Part shown: positions 23,348 through 32,328 of the stretch, piece after piece
Numbering within the stretch: the stretch's first letter is position 1
Layout: every line of letters begins with the position of its first letter
Assembly (NCBI GenBank): GCA_947625385.1
Contig: CANQOB010000002.1
Span: 30,111-94,110, forward strand
Source: an uncultured Clostridia bacterium
GTDB taxonomy: Bacteria > Bacillota > Clostridia > Christensenellales > Borkfalkiaceae
DNA length: 64,000 nt
Direction of reading: 5' to 3'
The notes under the pieces: model-generated
What the model was told of the DNA's origin: nothing
Databases searched by the model: none
What the model saw: only the letters and a program-made list of their open reading frames with translations
Translations under genes and position numbers: made by a program

Positions 23348-24259
23348 TTAACCGAGGAGCCGCCCCACCTTGTTCATCATCTCGGCTTTGTGTTCCATAA
23401 GCGAATGGGCGTACCGCGTGAGCGTGATCATAGGGTTTTGATGCCCCAAAATTTCCGAAAGGGTCTTTACGTCCATTCCCACCTCCAACGCCCTTGTCGC
23501 AAAGGTGTGCCGAAGCGCATGAAAGCCCCTGTGCCCGATCTTGAGCTTTTTCAAGACAAGCTCGAACGTTCTTTGGTAGGAGCGTATCTGCGCCCCGTAT
23601 TCGCTTTTCCCGATCACCACGAACCTCGTCTTGGTCGTTCTCCGCAGGAATTTCAAACAGGCGACGATCTGCTTCGGCAGGGGAATCACCCTCTCCGAAC
23701 TTTGCGTCTTGGTCGTATCGAAAACTTTGACGTAATGACCGTTTTCCCAACTGTCATGGCACGATTTCGAGACCGAAACGATGCCCTTTTTCAAATCGAC
23801 GTCCTCCCATGTGAGCGCGAGAAGCTCCCCGATGCGAAGCCCGGTATACAGGCAGAGCAGAATCCCGAACAGAACGGGCTGTTGCTTGTCAAAAATGTAT
23901 TGTTCGATTTTCTTTTGTTCCTCCTTGCTGAAACAGGCGACCTTGCTTGTCCGCACTTTCGGTCTGACGATCGCATCCGCATAGCTCCTGTCTATGACGC
24001 CGAGCAGGACGCCCTTTTTCAAGGACGCTTTTAGAACGGCAACGATAAAGTTGACCGAATTCGGCGCCAGCTCCCGTTTTGCGAGCGAGACCGAAAACTT
24101 TTGCAACACCACCGCCGAGAGTTCGTCTGCGTCATAATCGCCCAAAAGCGGAACGATATACTTTTCCGCCTGCTGCCGATACTTTTTGTAGGTGCGCTCT
24201 TTCGCGGAAATCTTGACGTAGAGCTCCAACCATTCGTCGAGCCAATCTTTGTACTTCAT
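23348..24259 (-). CDS. Tyrosine recombinase/phage-type integrase
   Basis: A 303-residue site-specific recombinase. The N-terminal SAM-like arm (residues 1-110, YVKISAKERTYKKYRQQAEK) binds DNA; the catalytic domain shows Arg in YTGLRIGELLAL, HxxR in FHALRHTFATRA, His in ILGHQNP and the nucleophile Tyr in TLTRYAHSL. All catalytic residues are present and the length is complete. No excisionase, relaxase or phage structural gene is nearby, so this is either a lone integrase or the relic of a small element. The palindromic spacer downstream is a candidate site of action. Confidence 0.93.
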   Translation of the reverse strand: MKYKDWLDEWLELYVKISAKERTYKKYRQQAEKYIVPLLGDYDADELSAVVLQKFSVSLAKRELAPNSVNFIVAVLKASLKKGVLLGVIDRSYADAIVRPKVRTSKVACFSKEEQKKIEQYIFDKQQPVLFGILLCLYTGLRIGELLALTWEDVDLKKGIVSVSKSCHDSWENGHYVKVFDTTKTQSSERVIPLPKQIVACLKFLRRTTKTRFVVIGKSEYGAQIRSYQRTFELVLKKLKIGHRGFHALRHTFATRALEVGMDVKTLSEILGHQNPMITLTRYAHSLMEHKAEMMNKVGRLLG

Positions 24260-24386
24260 CGTAAAATCATCTCCTTTGTCGTTTTGTTTTATTCTAATTG
24301 TACTCCGAATCTCCCGAACTTATAAAAATAACCGCCCGATTTGTATCGGACGGTTCCCGCGGCATTGCGGACGGTCTCTATATGGG

Positions 24387-24414
24387 AAAACAGCGGGGAA
24401 ACTCCGCTGTTTTT
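24387..24414. terminator. Second terminator after the ribosomal cluster
   Basis: AAAACAGCGG pairs with CCGCTGTTTT. Confidence 0.75.
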
Positions 24415-24428
24415 GACCCTTCCCTATG

Positions 24429-24457
24429 AAAAAAAGACCCCGAGGGGGGTCCTTTTT
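24429..24457 (-). terminator. Terminator of the S10-spc-alpha cluster
   Basis: On the minus strand GACCCC, a four-base loop, GGGGTC, then seven T residues, a few bases after the rplQ stop at 24463. Confidence 0.92.
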
Positions 24458-24462
24458 TGCGT

Positions 24463-24969
24463 TCAGATCAATTCGATGATGGCTTGTTCCGCACCGTCGC
24501 CGCGGCGCTCTCCGAGAAGATAGATTCTCGTGTAACCGCCGCCCTGTCCGAGCTCTTCTTTGCGCTCCGCATACTTCGGAGCGATCTCGTTGAACAGCTT
24601 CTCCATGAGCGGATGCTGCACTCTGCCGACGCGCTTTTTATAGTCGCTCTTTTTCTCGCCGAACTCCTTGATCTCTTGAAGGTCGTACGTCTTTGCCATG
24701 ATGGCACGGCGGGCGGCGAGTTTCTTCGGTCCGTCCTTATACGACGAGGTCTTGATCTCCTTGCCCTTTTTGTCTTTGGCGACGACTTCGATCTCCACGA
24801 CGTCCTCATACGTATTGACCGCCTTGGTGATCAGCTTTTCAACGTAGGGTTGAAGCTCCTTGGCGCGCGCCATCGTGGTCTGAATCCGTCCGTACCAAAG
24901 GAGTTGCGAAGCTTGATTGCGGAGAATGGCAAGTCTCTCCTTTGTAGGTCTGCCCAATTTACCCGGCAT
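24463..24969 (-). CDS. rplQ: Ribosomal protein L17, long clostridial form
   Basis: A 168-residue large-subunit protein near the exit tunnel. The conserved N-terminus (PGKLGRPTKERLAILRNQAS), KLAARRAIM and C-terminal GGYTRIYLLGERRGD are clear. B. subtilis L17 is about 120 residues; here two insertions (roughly residues 55-85 and 98-125) lengthen it, as is common in Clostridia. Last gene of the cluster, three bases after rpoA. Confidence 0.97.
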   Translation of the reverse strand: MPGKLGRPTKERLAILRNQASQLLWYGRIQTTMARAKELQPYVEKLITKAVNTYEDVVEIEVVAKDKKGKEIKTSSYKDGPKKLAARRAIMAKTYDLQEIKEFGEKKSDYKKRVGRVQHPLMEKLFNEIAPKYAERKEELGQGGGYTRIYLLGERRGDGAEQAIIELI

Positions 24970-24972
24970 GAT

Positions 24973-25926
24973 TTAATCCTCCTTTTTTTCAAGTGAAAGA
25001 CCGTATGCTTCCAGCTTCTGAATGACTTCGTCGAGGGACTTCTTGCCGAGGTTTCTCACCTTCAACATGTCCTCCTCCGTCCTTCTGATGAGGTCTTCCA
25101 CGGTGTGAATATTCGCTCTCTTCAAGCAGTTGTAGGAACGGACCGAGAAGTCCATATCCTCGATTTTCATGGAGAGAATTTGCTGTTGCTTGTCGTCGTC
25201 CGTCTTGACGAGGATGTCCATATCCTTGATGGTGTCCGACAGGTTGACGAACAGATTGATGTGATCTTGCATGATCTTCGCGGCGAGGGATACGATCTCT
25301 CTGCCCGAGAACGTGCCGTCCGTCCAGACCTCGATGGTGAGGCGGTCGAAGTCGATGTTCTGTCCGACGCGGGCAGGCTCGACATTGTAATTGACCTTCT
25401 TGACGGGCGTGTAGATGGAATCGATGGGGATATAGTCGATCTGGGGCTGCTTATTATCCTTGGCGGGATGATAGCCTCTGCCCCGACCGATGGTGATCTC
25501 CATATCGATCTTGCCGCCCTCGTCGATGGTGCAGATGTATTGGTCGGAGTTGACGATCTCCACTTCCGCATCCTGCGAGATGTCCGCGGCGGTGACGTGC
25601 GCGGGTCCCTCTTTGACGAGGCGCAAAGTCTTGGTGTAGTCCCTGTCTGTGATCTTCGTCTTGATGGCAAGCAGTTTGAGATTGAGGATGATCTCGGTGA
25701 CATCCTCCTTGACGCCGGGGATGGCGCAAAACTCATGTTTTACCGTCCCGTCCATAAAGCGGATCCCCTGCACGGCGGCGCCGGGCAGAGCAGACAGCAA
25801 AATTCTTCTCAGACAGTTCCCGATCGTGAGACCGAAGCCCTTTTCGAGCGGTTCGACGACGACTTTCGCGTAGCTCTTGTCCTCATCCTCCGTGACCTCG
25901 ATCTTAGGCATATCCATTTCAATCAT
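24973..25926 (-). CDS. rpoA: RNA polymerase alpha subunit
   Basis: A 317-residue subunit. The N-terminal assembly domain (EPLEKGFGLTIGNCLRRILL, LPGAAVQGIRFMDG) and the C-terminal helix-hairpin-helix alphaCTD (DFSVRSYNCLKRANIHTVED, LRK-like MLKVRNLGKKSLDEV) are complete. The CTD contacts UP elements and activators. Alpha operon gene after rpsD. Confidence 0.98.
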   Translation of the reverse strand: MIEMDMPKIEVTEDEDKSYAKVVVEPLEKGFGLTIGNCLRRILLSALPGAAVQGIRFMDGTVKHEFCAIPGVKEDVTEIILNLKLLAIKTKITDRDYTKTLRLVKEGPAHVTAADISQDAEVEIVNSDQYICTIDEGGKIDMEITIGRGRGYHPAKDNKQPQIDYIPIDSIYTPVKKVNYNVEPARVGQNIDFDRLTIEVWTDGTFSGREIVSLAAKIMQDHINLFVNLSDTIKDMDILVKTDDDKQQQILSMKIEDMDFSVRSYNCLKRANIHTVEDLIRRTEEDMLKVRNLGKKSLDEVIQKLEAYGLSLEKKED

Positions 25927-25948
25927 ATAACTACCTCCTTATCGATAG

Positions 25949-26572
25949 TTACTTGGAGTACAACTCGACGATCATGTGCTCTGCAATCTGACTGTCGACG
26001 TCCTCTCTGGTCGGAAGAGCCAATACCTTTCCTTCAAGTTTTTCGGGGTCGAATTCCAACCACTTGGGAAGATTCCCGACTTTGGAGGACTTGACCTGTT
26101 CGAAGAATTTGTTGTTTTTTCTGTTCTCCTTGACGGCAATGACGTCTCCCGCTTTCACGATATAGGAGGGAACGGTGACCGTTCTGCCGTTGACGGTGAG
26201 ATGCGCGTGGTTGACGATCTGTCTCGCCTGCGTACGGGATACGCCGATTCCCATGCGGAATACAACGTTGTCAAGACGGCGCTCGAGCAGGGAGAGCATG
26301 TTTTCACCCGTGATGCCCTTCTTGCGCTCGGCGATCTCGTAGTAGTGGCGGAACTGTCCTTCCTGCACGCCGTAAATACGCTTCGTCTTTTGTTTCTCGC
26401 GGAGCTGCTGTCCGTACTCCGAGACCTTCTTTCTGCCTGCGCCGTGCTGCCCGGGAGGCAGGGGACGCTTATTGAAGGGACACTTGTCCAAATAGCACTT
26501 GTCCCCCTTCAAAAAGAGCTTGTTGCCCTCTCTTCTGCAAAGCTTGCATTTTGCTTCTCTGTAAACTGCCAT
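25949..26572 (-). CDS. rpsD: Ribosomal protein S4, zinc-binding type
   Basis: A 207-residue 16S-binding assembly protein. The N-terminus has CKLC and a later C-x5-C (CYLDKC), the zinc form. The S4 RNA-binding domain ([20 protein letters not shown]) is clear. In many bacteria S4 represses the alpha operon by binding the mRNA leader, and a long leader is present here before rpsM. Confidence 0.98.
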   Translation of the reverse strand: MAVYREAKCKLCRREGNKLFLKGDKCYLDKCPFNKRPLPPGQHGAGRKKVSEYGQQLREKQKTKRIYGVQEGQFRHYYEIAERKKGITGENMLSLLERRLDNVVFRMGIGVSRTQARQIVNHAHLTVNGRTVTVPSYIVKAGDVIAVKENRKNNKFFEQVKSSKVGNLPKWLEFDPEKLEGKVLALPTREDVDSQIAEHMIVELYSK

Positions 26573-26587
26573 ATCTTTTCCCCCTCC

Positions 26588-26986
26588 TTATACTCTTCTG
26601 CGCTTGGGCGGACGGCATCCGTTGTGCGCGATGGGAGACACATCGGAAATGAGCGTGACTTCGAGCTCGCAGTTGGCAAGGGCGCGAATCGCGGATTCTC
26701 TGCCCGCGCCGGGTCCCTTGACATAGACCTCGACGGAGCGGAGCCCGTGCTCCTTGGCTGCCTTGGCTGCGGTCTCCGTCGCCATCTGCGCGGCGAACGG
26801 CGTGCCCTTCCTCGACCCCTTGAAGCCGAGGGAGCCCGCGCTCGACCAGCTGATCGCATTCCCGCTCATATCCGTGAACGTGACGAGAGTGTTGTTGAAG
26901 GTGGACTGGATATGCACCTGACCCTTGTCGACCTTTTTGAGTTCTTTCCGCTTGCGCGATACATTCGTTCTCTTGTTCGGCGCCAT
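26588..26986 (-). CDS. rpsK: Ribosomal protein S11
   Basis: A 132-residue platform protein. [39 protein letters not shown] and the C-terminal [20 protein letters not shown] are diagnostic. It is translated from an ATG 12 bases after the rpsM stop. Confidence 0.98.
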   Translation of the reverse strand: MAPNKRTNVSRKRKELKKVDKGQVHIQSTFNNTLVTFTDMSGNAISWSSAGSLGFKGSRKGTPFAAQMATETAAKAAKEHGLRSVEVYVKGPGAGRESAIRALANCELEVTLISDVSPIAHNGCRPPKRRRV

Positions 26987-26998
26987 AATGCTCTCTCC

Positions 26999-27367
26999 TT
27001 ACTTCTTCTTGTTTGCGACGGTACGGCGGGGACCCTTGCGGGTTCTCGCGTTGCGCTTGGTGCTCTGCCCGCGGACGGGAAGCCCCTTTCTGTGGCGCAC
27101 GCCGCGGTAGCATCCGATCTCCATCAGACGCTTGATATTCAGGCTGACCTGGCTCCGAAGCTCGCCTTCGACCGTGAGATGATGGTCGATGTATTCTCTG
27201 AGTTTCGAGACGTCCGTCTCGTTGAGATCCTTGACGCGGATATCGGGATCGATGCCCGTCGCGGCAAGAATTTGCTTGCTGGTCGCAAGACCGATTCCGT
27301 AGATGTAGGTCAAGCCGATCTCGACCCGCTTCTCTCTCGGTAAATCCACACCGGCAATACGTGCCAT
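26999..27367 (-). CDS. rpsM: Ribosomal protein S13
   Basis: A 122-residue head protein of the small subunit that contacts tRNA and L5. [20 protein letters not shown] at the N-terminus and [19 protein letters not shown] at the C-terminus are diagnostic. First gene after the internal alpha-operon promoter, with GGAGG before the ATG. Confidence 0.98.
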   Translation of the reverse strand: MARIAGVDLPREKRVEIGLTYIYGIGLATSKQILAATGIDPDIRVKDLNETDVSKLREYIDHHLTVEGELRSQVSLNIKRLMEIGCYRGVRHRKGLPVRGQSTKRNARTRKGPRRTVANKKK

Positions 27368-27562
27368 GTACTTTGTAACCTCCGATTTTTTTCAGGTAAA
27401 TTATCTATCTGCTCCGAACCCGCTTGCGCCGCAGTGGAAAATGCAGAGCGCGGACGGGTGGTCATTTCCTGTTTTAAGCGCAGAATCAGCCGACTCTCCG
27501 GATCTTTTGCGGAAACTCAGCTCGAAATCTGCACTTTACACGGCTTTTTCTCAAAAGCCGCA
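27368..27562 (-). promoter_or_regulatory. Long leader of the rpsM-rplQ (alpha) operon
   Basis: About 195 bases from the predicted start to the rpsM ATG. A 5' hairpin (CGGCTTTT with AAAAGCCG, 27541-27560) competes with a longer-range 9-base pairing (27558-27566 with 27504-27512). No run of T follows, so any control would be at translation. A candidate binding site for S4, by analogy with known alpha-operon control. Confidence 0.5.
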
Positions 27563-27568
27563 AAAGTT

Positions 27569-27597
27569 ATTATAACATACCTATGGATTGTTGTCAA
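27569..27597 (-). promoter_or_regulatory. Perfect promoter inside the ribosomal cluster (alpha operon)
   Basis: On the minus strand TTGACA (27597-27592), 17 bases, then TATAAT (27574-27569). It lies between rpmJ and rpsM and would give S13, S11, S4, RpoA and L17 their own transcript. Confidence 0.88.
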
Positions 27598-27603
27598 CTG
27601 TTT

Positions 27604-27720
27604 TTAACCCTGTCTTTGCTTATGGCTCTTGTTTTTCGCACAGATCACCATGACTTTGCCGTTTCTCTTGATCACTTTGCACTTGTCGCACATGGGTTTG
27701 ACGGAAGGTCTTACTTTCAT
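27604..27720 (-). CDS. rpmJ: Ribosomal protein L36
   Basis: A 38-residue protein, [20 protein letters not shown] through KSHKQRQG, with the CxxC, Cys and His that bind zinc. It contacts 23S rRNA near the L16 site. It lies between infA and rpsM as in other Gram-positives, but the infA-rpmJ spacer is unusually long because of repeats. Confidence 0.96.
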   Translation of the reverse strand: MKVRPSVKPMCDKCKVIKRNGKVMVICAKNKSHKQRQG

Positions 27721-27757
27721 ATTGTTACCTCAATGTTGTTTTTTTCTCGGCTCCTTG

Positions 27758-27850
27758 CCGATGAAACGAATAATCGCAACGAGCTTAAAAAGGCAGTAAA
27801 GCCTATTCGCTCGACGAAAAGATTTGCGTAGCAAAGATTTTCGCCGAAAC
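27758..27850. repeat. 93-base repeat, copy 1
   Basis: Nearly identical to 27929-28021. It contains a hairpin (CGAAAA ... TTTTCG around TTTGCGTAGCAAA) and a GGCAGTAAAGCC stem-loop. Confidence 0.85.
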
Positions 27851-27928
27851 CTTTCTGATTTTTTGCCTTAGGCGGAATTCATTTCCGCCGTGGGCGACAC
27901 AAGTTGCCGAACCCTTTCGGCTTACTGT

Positions 27929-28021
27929 CCGATGAAACGAATAATCGCAACGAGCTTATGAAGGCAGTAAAGCCTATTCGCTCGACGAAAAGATTTCCGT
28001 AGGAAAGCTTTTCGCCGAAAC
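27929..28021. repeat. 93-base repeat, copy 2
   Basis: Differs from copy 1 at a handful of positions, some of which are paired changes that keep the hairpin (TTTCCGTAGGAAA in place of TTTGCGTAGCAAA). It ends inside the infA stop codon. Confidence 0.85.
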
Positions 28022-28242
28022 TAATTCTTGCTTCTCCAAGTGATGCGTCCCTTGGTCAGATCGTACGGACTCATTTCGAGTTTCACCGCGTCCCCCTCGA
28101 TGATCCGGATATAGTTCATGCGGAGCTTCCCCGAAATATATGCGGTGATGACGTGTCCGTTGGACAGCCGTACCTTGAACATGGCGTTGGGGAGCGCTTC
28201 GATGACCCTGCCCTCCGTTTCGATGACATCGTCTTTCGACAT
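28021..28242 (-). CDS. infA: Translation initiation factor IF-1
   Basis: A 73-residue OB-fold protein that occupies the ribosomal A site during initiation. [20 protein letters not shown] and [20 protein letters not shown] are diagnostic. Ten bases after the map gene start region, with GGAGG before the ATG. Confidence 0.98.
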   Translation of the reverse strand: MSKDDVIETEGRVIEALPNAMFKVRLSNGHVITAYISGKLRMNYIRIIEGDAVKLEMSPYDLTKGRITWRSKN

Positions 28243-28251
28243 TGTTTCCTC

Positions 28252-28995
28252 CTATAAAGTCAGGATCTCTACGCCGTCCTCGCGGATGACTACGGTGTTT
28301 TCGTAGTGCGCCGCAGGGCGTTTGTCAAGTGTGACTGCCGTCCATCCGTCCCCTAAAACGCCGACGCGCCATGTGCCCGCCGCGATCATCGGTTCGATAC
28401 AGATGACTGCGCCCGCAGGAAGGCGGATGCCCGTGCCTCTCCGCCCATAGTTGGGAACGGACGGGTCCTCGTGCATTTCCTTGCCGATGCCGTGTCCGGT
28501 GTATGCGCGCACGACGGAGAACCCGTTCGATTCCGCATGTTTTTGGACGCGGTATCCGATGTCATAGAGGGGCGAACCCGCTTGCAGACCTTCGATACCT
28601 TTGAAAAAGCATTCCTCCGTCACGCGCACGAGCTTGTCTTTTTCGGCGCTGACTTGCCCGATGCGGAACGTCCGCGCGCCGTCGCCGTGAAAGCCGTTCT
28701 TGTAGGCGCAGAGGTCCACGCTGACGATATCCCCTTCGCGGAGGACGTAACCGTCGGGAATGCCGTGCACCACGACCTCGTTGACGGAGACGCAGGCGGA
28801 TGCGGGATATCCGCAATAGCCCAAACAGCTCGGTTCCGCGCCGCTCGCACGGATGAAGTTCTCGACAAGCGCGTCCACTTCCTTGGTCGTCATGCCCGCA
28901 CCGATGCGTTCACCCACAAAGGCGAGGCAATCGCGGACGATGGCGCAGGGTTCGCGCATGAGTTCGATTTCACGTTCGCTCTTGACGGATAGCAT
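28252..28995 (-). CDS. map: Methionine aminopeptidase, type I
   Basis: A 247-residue dimetal enzyme that removes the initiator Met. Metal ligands are visible: DIVSVDLCAYKNGFHGDGART (two Asp), TGHGIGKEMHEDP (His) and VICIEPM (Glu). It starts one base after the adk stop, so translation is coupled. Confidence 0.97.
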   Translation of the reverse strand: MLSVKSEREIELMREPCAIVRDCLAFVGERIGAGMTTKEVDALVENFIRASGAEPSCLGYCGYPASACVSVNEVVVHGIPDGYVLREGDIVSVDLCAYKNGFHGDGARTFRIGQVSAEKDKLVRVTEECFFKGIEGLQAGSPLYDIGYRVQKHAESNGFSVVRAYTGHGIGKEMHEDPSVPNYGRRGTGIRLPAGAVICIEPMIAAGTWRVGVLGDGWTAVTLDKRPAAHYENTVVIREDGVEILTL

Positions 28996-28996
28996 A

Positions 28997-29629
28997 TCAG
29001 CGGAGACCGTCGAGCAATTTCTTCACGTCCTCGAACAGCACTTCGGCGGGAGCTTCGGTGCCCGTGACGTTGAGAATGATGCCCTTTTTCGTATAGTATT
29101 CGATGAGAGGCGCCGTCTGCGCGTTGTACACTTCGAGCCGCGCAGCGACCGTCTCGGGATTGTCGTCCTTGCGCTGATACAGTTCGCCGCCGCAGCGGGC
29201 GCATACCGTTGCGCCGCGCAGGGTGGAAACATGATAGCTCTCGCCGCAGTCCTTGCAGACTCTTCTGCCGCAGAGACGGTCGAGAAGGAGCGCTTGGTCG
29301 ATGTTGATGTTGACGACGCCGTCGATCGTCGCGAACGTGTCGAGCGTCTCCGCCTGAAACAGATTGCGGGGGAAGCCGTCGAGAAGATAGCCGTTGCGGC
29401 AATCCTCCCACGTCAGCCGATCTTTGACGATGTCGCACGTCACTTCGTCGGGAACGAGCTCGCCTTTGTCGATATAGGATTTCGCGAGTTTGCCGATGGG
29501 CGTCCCGTTCTTGATATTCGCGCGGAAGATATCTCCCGTGGAGATGTGGACGAGCCCGTACCGCTCGGCGATCTTCGTCGCCTGTGTGCCCTTACCTGCG
29601 CCGGGAGCGCCGAGAAGGATCAAATTCAT
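28997..29629 (-). CDS. adk: Adenylate kinase
   Basis: A 210-residue enzyme that interconverts AMP, ADP and ATP. The P-loop (LLGAPGAGKGTQA), DGFPRN, and a zinc-binding lid (CKDCGESYH ... CARCGGEL) typical of Gram-positives are clear. The ATG at 29629 has AGAGG in front and matches homologues. Confidence 0.98.
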   Translation of the reverse strand: MNLILLGAPGAGKGTQATKIAERYGLVHISTGDIFRANIKNGTPIGKLAKSYIDKGELVPDEVTCDIVKDRLTWEDCRNGYLLDGFPRNLFQAETLDTFATIDGVVNINIDQALLLDRLCGRRVCKDCGESYHVSTLRGATVCARCGGELYQRKDDNPETVAARLEVYNAQTAPLIEYYTKKGIILNVTGTEAPAEVLFEDVKKLLDGLR

Positions 29630-29734
29630 AGATAACCTCTTTTTTCCCTGCGGGAACGGCAGATACATTTCCGCCTTAACGATTTCCGTTAAACTGCGTA
29701 GAGACGAGCAAGACAAGGAACGCGCGGCTTTTTG

Positions 29735-29800
29735 AGCCGCAAATGCTCATTCGCTCGCGCGTATTTGTTTTGCGTAAGCAAAAGAAATCGCGCGAAAGAC
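29735..29800. repeat. Divergent relative of the 93-base repeat hairpin
   Basis: ATTCGCTCG followed by a hairpin with CGCGCG arms around TTTTGCGTAAGCAAAA. The order of elements matches the copies at 27.8 and 28.0 kb although most bases differ. It sits in the 171-base secY-adk spacer next to GCGGCT/AGCCGC, another short stem. Confidence 0.5.
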
Positions 29801-31120
29801 TTATTTCAGGAAACCTTTATAAGTTTTCATCATGATCTGCGATTGTAATTGCTTATCGAATTCAAGCGCAACCGAGACGATGATGAGGATACCCGTGGTG
29901 GAGAACACGTTGACGAGGCTTTGGCTGCCCGTCCAGCTGAACGCCACGGAGGGGATGAATGCGACGAGAGTCAGGAAGATCGCGCCGAAGAGCGTGATTC
30001 TCTTGTTGATCTTGCGCAGGTACTGCGCCGTCGGTTTCCCGGGTCTGATACCCTGGATGAACCCGCCGTTGCTCTGTATCTGCTTGGCGACGTCGTCCGG
30101 GTTGAACTCGATCTGCGCATAGAAGAATGCGAATGCGAAGATGAGCAGGCACAGGGCGACGGAATAGATGACTCTGCCGTACCAGAACTGCGAGGAACCG
30201 GAGAACCACTCTGCAAGACCTTGATGCGCGGGGTTGGACTCCGGAACGAAGAGGCTGATGATCATGGACGGGAAAGACAAGATCGCGAATGCGAAGATGA
30301 GAGGCATGACGCCGCTTCCCGTGATCTTCATGGGGATGACGGAACTCTGTCCGCCGTACATCTTGGTGCCGCGCACCTGTTTGGCGTACTGCACGGGGAT
30401 TCTGCGCTCTGCAAGGTCGACATAGACGATGCAGAAGAAGAGGATGACCGTGAGCACGATGAAGATGCCGAGCGAGAGAAGATGCTGCGCATACTCGGCG
30501 GTGGCAAGCCCTTCGAGTTCGGTCAGAATGGAGAGACCGCCCGTCGAGATGATACCGATGAAGATGATCATCGAGATACCGTTGCCGATGCCGTAATCGG
30601 TGATGCGCTCACCCAGCCACATGACGAGCATCGCGCCCGCCGTGTAGACGACCGTCATGAAGATGCCCGCAAACCACACGCTGCCGAAGAAGAGACCGGT
30701 GTTGATAGAGCCGCTCGAATTCGCGAAATTGACGATGATGCCGACGGACTGCACGACTGCGAGCACGATCGTGAGGATTCTCGTGTAGAACGTGATCTTT
30801 TTCCTTCCCTCTTCGCCCTGTTTGGAGAGGCGTTCGAGGTAGGGAATGCCGACCGTGAGCAGTTGGATGATAATGGACGCGTTGATGTACGGTCCGATTC
30901 CGAGGGCGAACAGCGTGCCGTTGGCAAGCGCGTTTCCCGTGATGCCGCTCATGAGTTGCAGGAAGTCGTTCTGGTTCACCACGTCCTGGAAAGACGTGAT
31001 GTTCAAACCGGGAACGGGAATATAGCACCCGAGACGGAAAATAAACAGGATGAACAGCGTAAACAGCAGCTTTTTCCTGATGTCCTTGTTCCGAAGGGCG
31101 TTTTTGATTGTTTCAAACAT
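29801..31120 (-). CDS. secY: Protein translocase subunit SecY
   Basis: A 439-residue channel protein with ten spans. FTLFILFIFRLGCYIPVPG at TM1, ALGIGPYINASIIIQLL, ERRIPVQYAKQ in the C4 loop and GIRPGKPTAQYL in the C5 loop are diagnostic. It is part of the SecYEG channel. AGGAG precedes the ATG. Confidence 0.98.
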   Translation of the reverse strand: MFETIKNALRNKDIRKKLLFTLFILFIFRLGCYIPVPGLNITSFQDVVNQNDFLQLMSGITGNALANGTLFALGIGPYINASIIIQLLTVGIPYLERLSKQGEEGRKKITFYTRILTIVLAVVQSVGIIVNFANSSGSINTGLFFGSVWFAGIFMTVVYTAGAMLVMWLGERITDYGIGNGISMIIFIGIISTGGLSILTELEGLATAEYAQHLLSLGIFIVLTVILFFCIVYVDLAERRIPVQYAKQVRGTKMYGGQSSVIPMKITGSGVMPLIFAFAILSFPSMIISLFVPESNPAHQGLAEWFSGSSQFWYGRVIYSVALCLLIFAFAFFYAQIEFNPDDVAKQIQSNGGFIQGIRPGKPTAQYLRKINKRITLFGAIFLTLVAFIPSVAFSWTGSQSLVNVFSTTGILIIVSVALEFDKQLQSQIMMKTYKGFLK

Positions 31121-31159
31121 GATTCACTCCTTTCAAGCGATGCCGCTTGCAGGCGGAGC

Positions 31160-31606
31160 TCATTCGACGACCGCCGTACCGCCGGCAGCTTCAATGGCGG
31201 ATTTGGCGGATTCGGAAAACTTGGCAGCCTTCACCGTGAGCGCGACTTTCAGTTCCCCGCCGCCGAGCACTTTGAGCCCGAGGTTGTGTTTGACTTCCTT
31301 TGCAAGCCCGTTGTCGAGCACGAAATCGTAGTCGACAACCGTCCCCGCGGGAAGATCCGCGAGGTTGGAGAGGTTGACGATGACGAACTCTCTCCTCCAT
31401 TTGTTGTGGAATCCGCGCTTGGGAACGCGGCGCGCAAGCGGCATCTGACCGCCTTCGAAGCCCGGTCTTACACCGCCGCCCGAACGCGCCCACTGACCTT
31501 TATGTCCCTTGCCGCTCGTCTTGCCGAGACCGGAGCCGATGCCCCGCCCGAGACGCTTCCGGGATGTCCTTGCTCCCTCTGCGGGAGATAACGTATCAAT
31601 TCTCAT
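31160..31606 (-). CDS. rplO: Ribosomal protein L15
   Basis: A 148-residue protein of the large subunit. The glycine/arginine-rich N-terminus ([20 protein letters not shown]) and [17 protein letters not shown] are diagnostic. Three bases after rpmD. Confidence 0.98.
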   Translation of the reverse strand: MRIDTLSPAEGARTSRKRLGRGIGSGLGKTSGKGHKGQWARSGGGVRPGFEGGQMPLARRVPKRGFHNKWRREFVIVNLSNLADLPAGTVVDYDFVLDNGLAKEVKHNLGLKVLGGGELKVALTVKAAKFSESAKSAIEAAGGTAVVE

Positions 31607-31609
31607 CGC

Positions 31610-31786
31610 TTAATTCTCCTCCACTTTGACGAGATGGGCGACCTTTTTCAGCTGCCCCGCAAGCGCAGGGTTCATCGCTTCGAAAGTATTAAAGGAACGA
31701 ATCTTTTTGAGACCGAGCGCGGCGACGGTCTCCTTGACCGCCTTGACTTCACCGATGGGACTCTTGACAAGCGTCACTTTTACCAT
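31610..31786 (-). CDS. rpmD: Ribosomal protein L30
   Basis: A 58-residue protein beginning MVKVTLVKSPIG and containing VAALGLKKIRSFN and AMNPALAGQLKKVAHLV, typical of L30. Located between rpsE and rplO as expected. AGGAGG precedes the ATG at 31786. Confidence 0.96.
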   Translation of the reverse strand: MVKVTLVKSPIGEVKAVKETVAALGLKKIRSFNTFEAMNPALAGQLKKVAHLVKVEEN

Positions 31787-31797
31787 GATGAACCTCC

Positions 31798-32316
31798 TTA
31801 GCCCACGATCTCTTCCACGGTCTTTCCGCGAAGAGCGGCGATCTGCTCCGCCGTTTTCAGTTCCGCAAGACCCGCGACCGTCGCTTTCACGCAGTTGCCG
31901 GGATTTTGGGTACCGTGCGATTTCGTTCTGATGTTCTTGATGCCGGCGGCTTCCATGACCGCACGGACGGGACCGCCCGCAATGACGCCCGTACCTTCGG
32001 CAGCCGGGAGCATGAGCACCGCGCCCTTGCCGAACTTCCCGAGCACTTCATGGGGAATCGTCGTGTCCACGATCGCGACGGGAATCATGTTCTTCTTCGC
32101 CGCCTGCGTCGCCTTCTCGATGGCTTCGGGGACTTCCTTGCTCTTGCCCGTGCCGTAGCCCACATGACCGTTGCCGTCGCCCACAACGACGAGAGCCGCA
32201 AAACGCATGTTCTTGCCGCCCTTTACCGTCTTGGATACGCGGTTGATCTCGATGAGCTTCTTGATGAGGCCGTCGTTTTCTTCCTGCCTTCTCTGAGGTC
32301 TGTTTTCTCTTGCCAT
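31798..32316 (-). CDS. rpsE: Ribosomal protein S5
   Basis: A 172-residue decoding-fidelity protein. The double-stranded RNA-binding-like domain ([20 protein letters not shown]) and [20 protein letters not shown] are diagnostic. Confidence 0.98.
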   Translation of the reverse strand: MARENRPQRRQEENDGLIKKLIEINRVSKTVKGGKNMRFAALVVVGDGNGHVGYGTGKSKEVPEAIEKATQAAKKNMIPVAIVDTTIPHEVLGKFGKGAVLMLPAAEGTGVIAGGPVRAVMEAAGIKNIRTKSHGTQNPGNCVKATVAGLAELKTAEQIAALRGKTVEEIVG

Positions 32317-32328
32317 ACCCTACTCCTG

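Noticed and set aside
27758..28021. Possible CRISPR array
   Set aside because: Only two 93-base copies with a single spacer-like interval and no cas genes; a hairpin repeat fits better.
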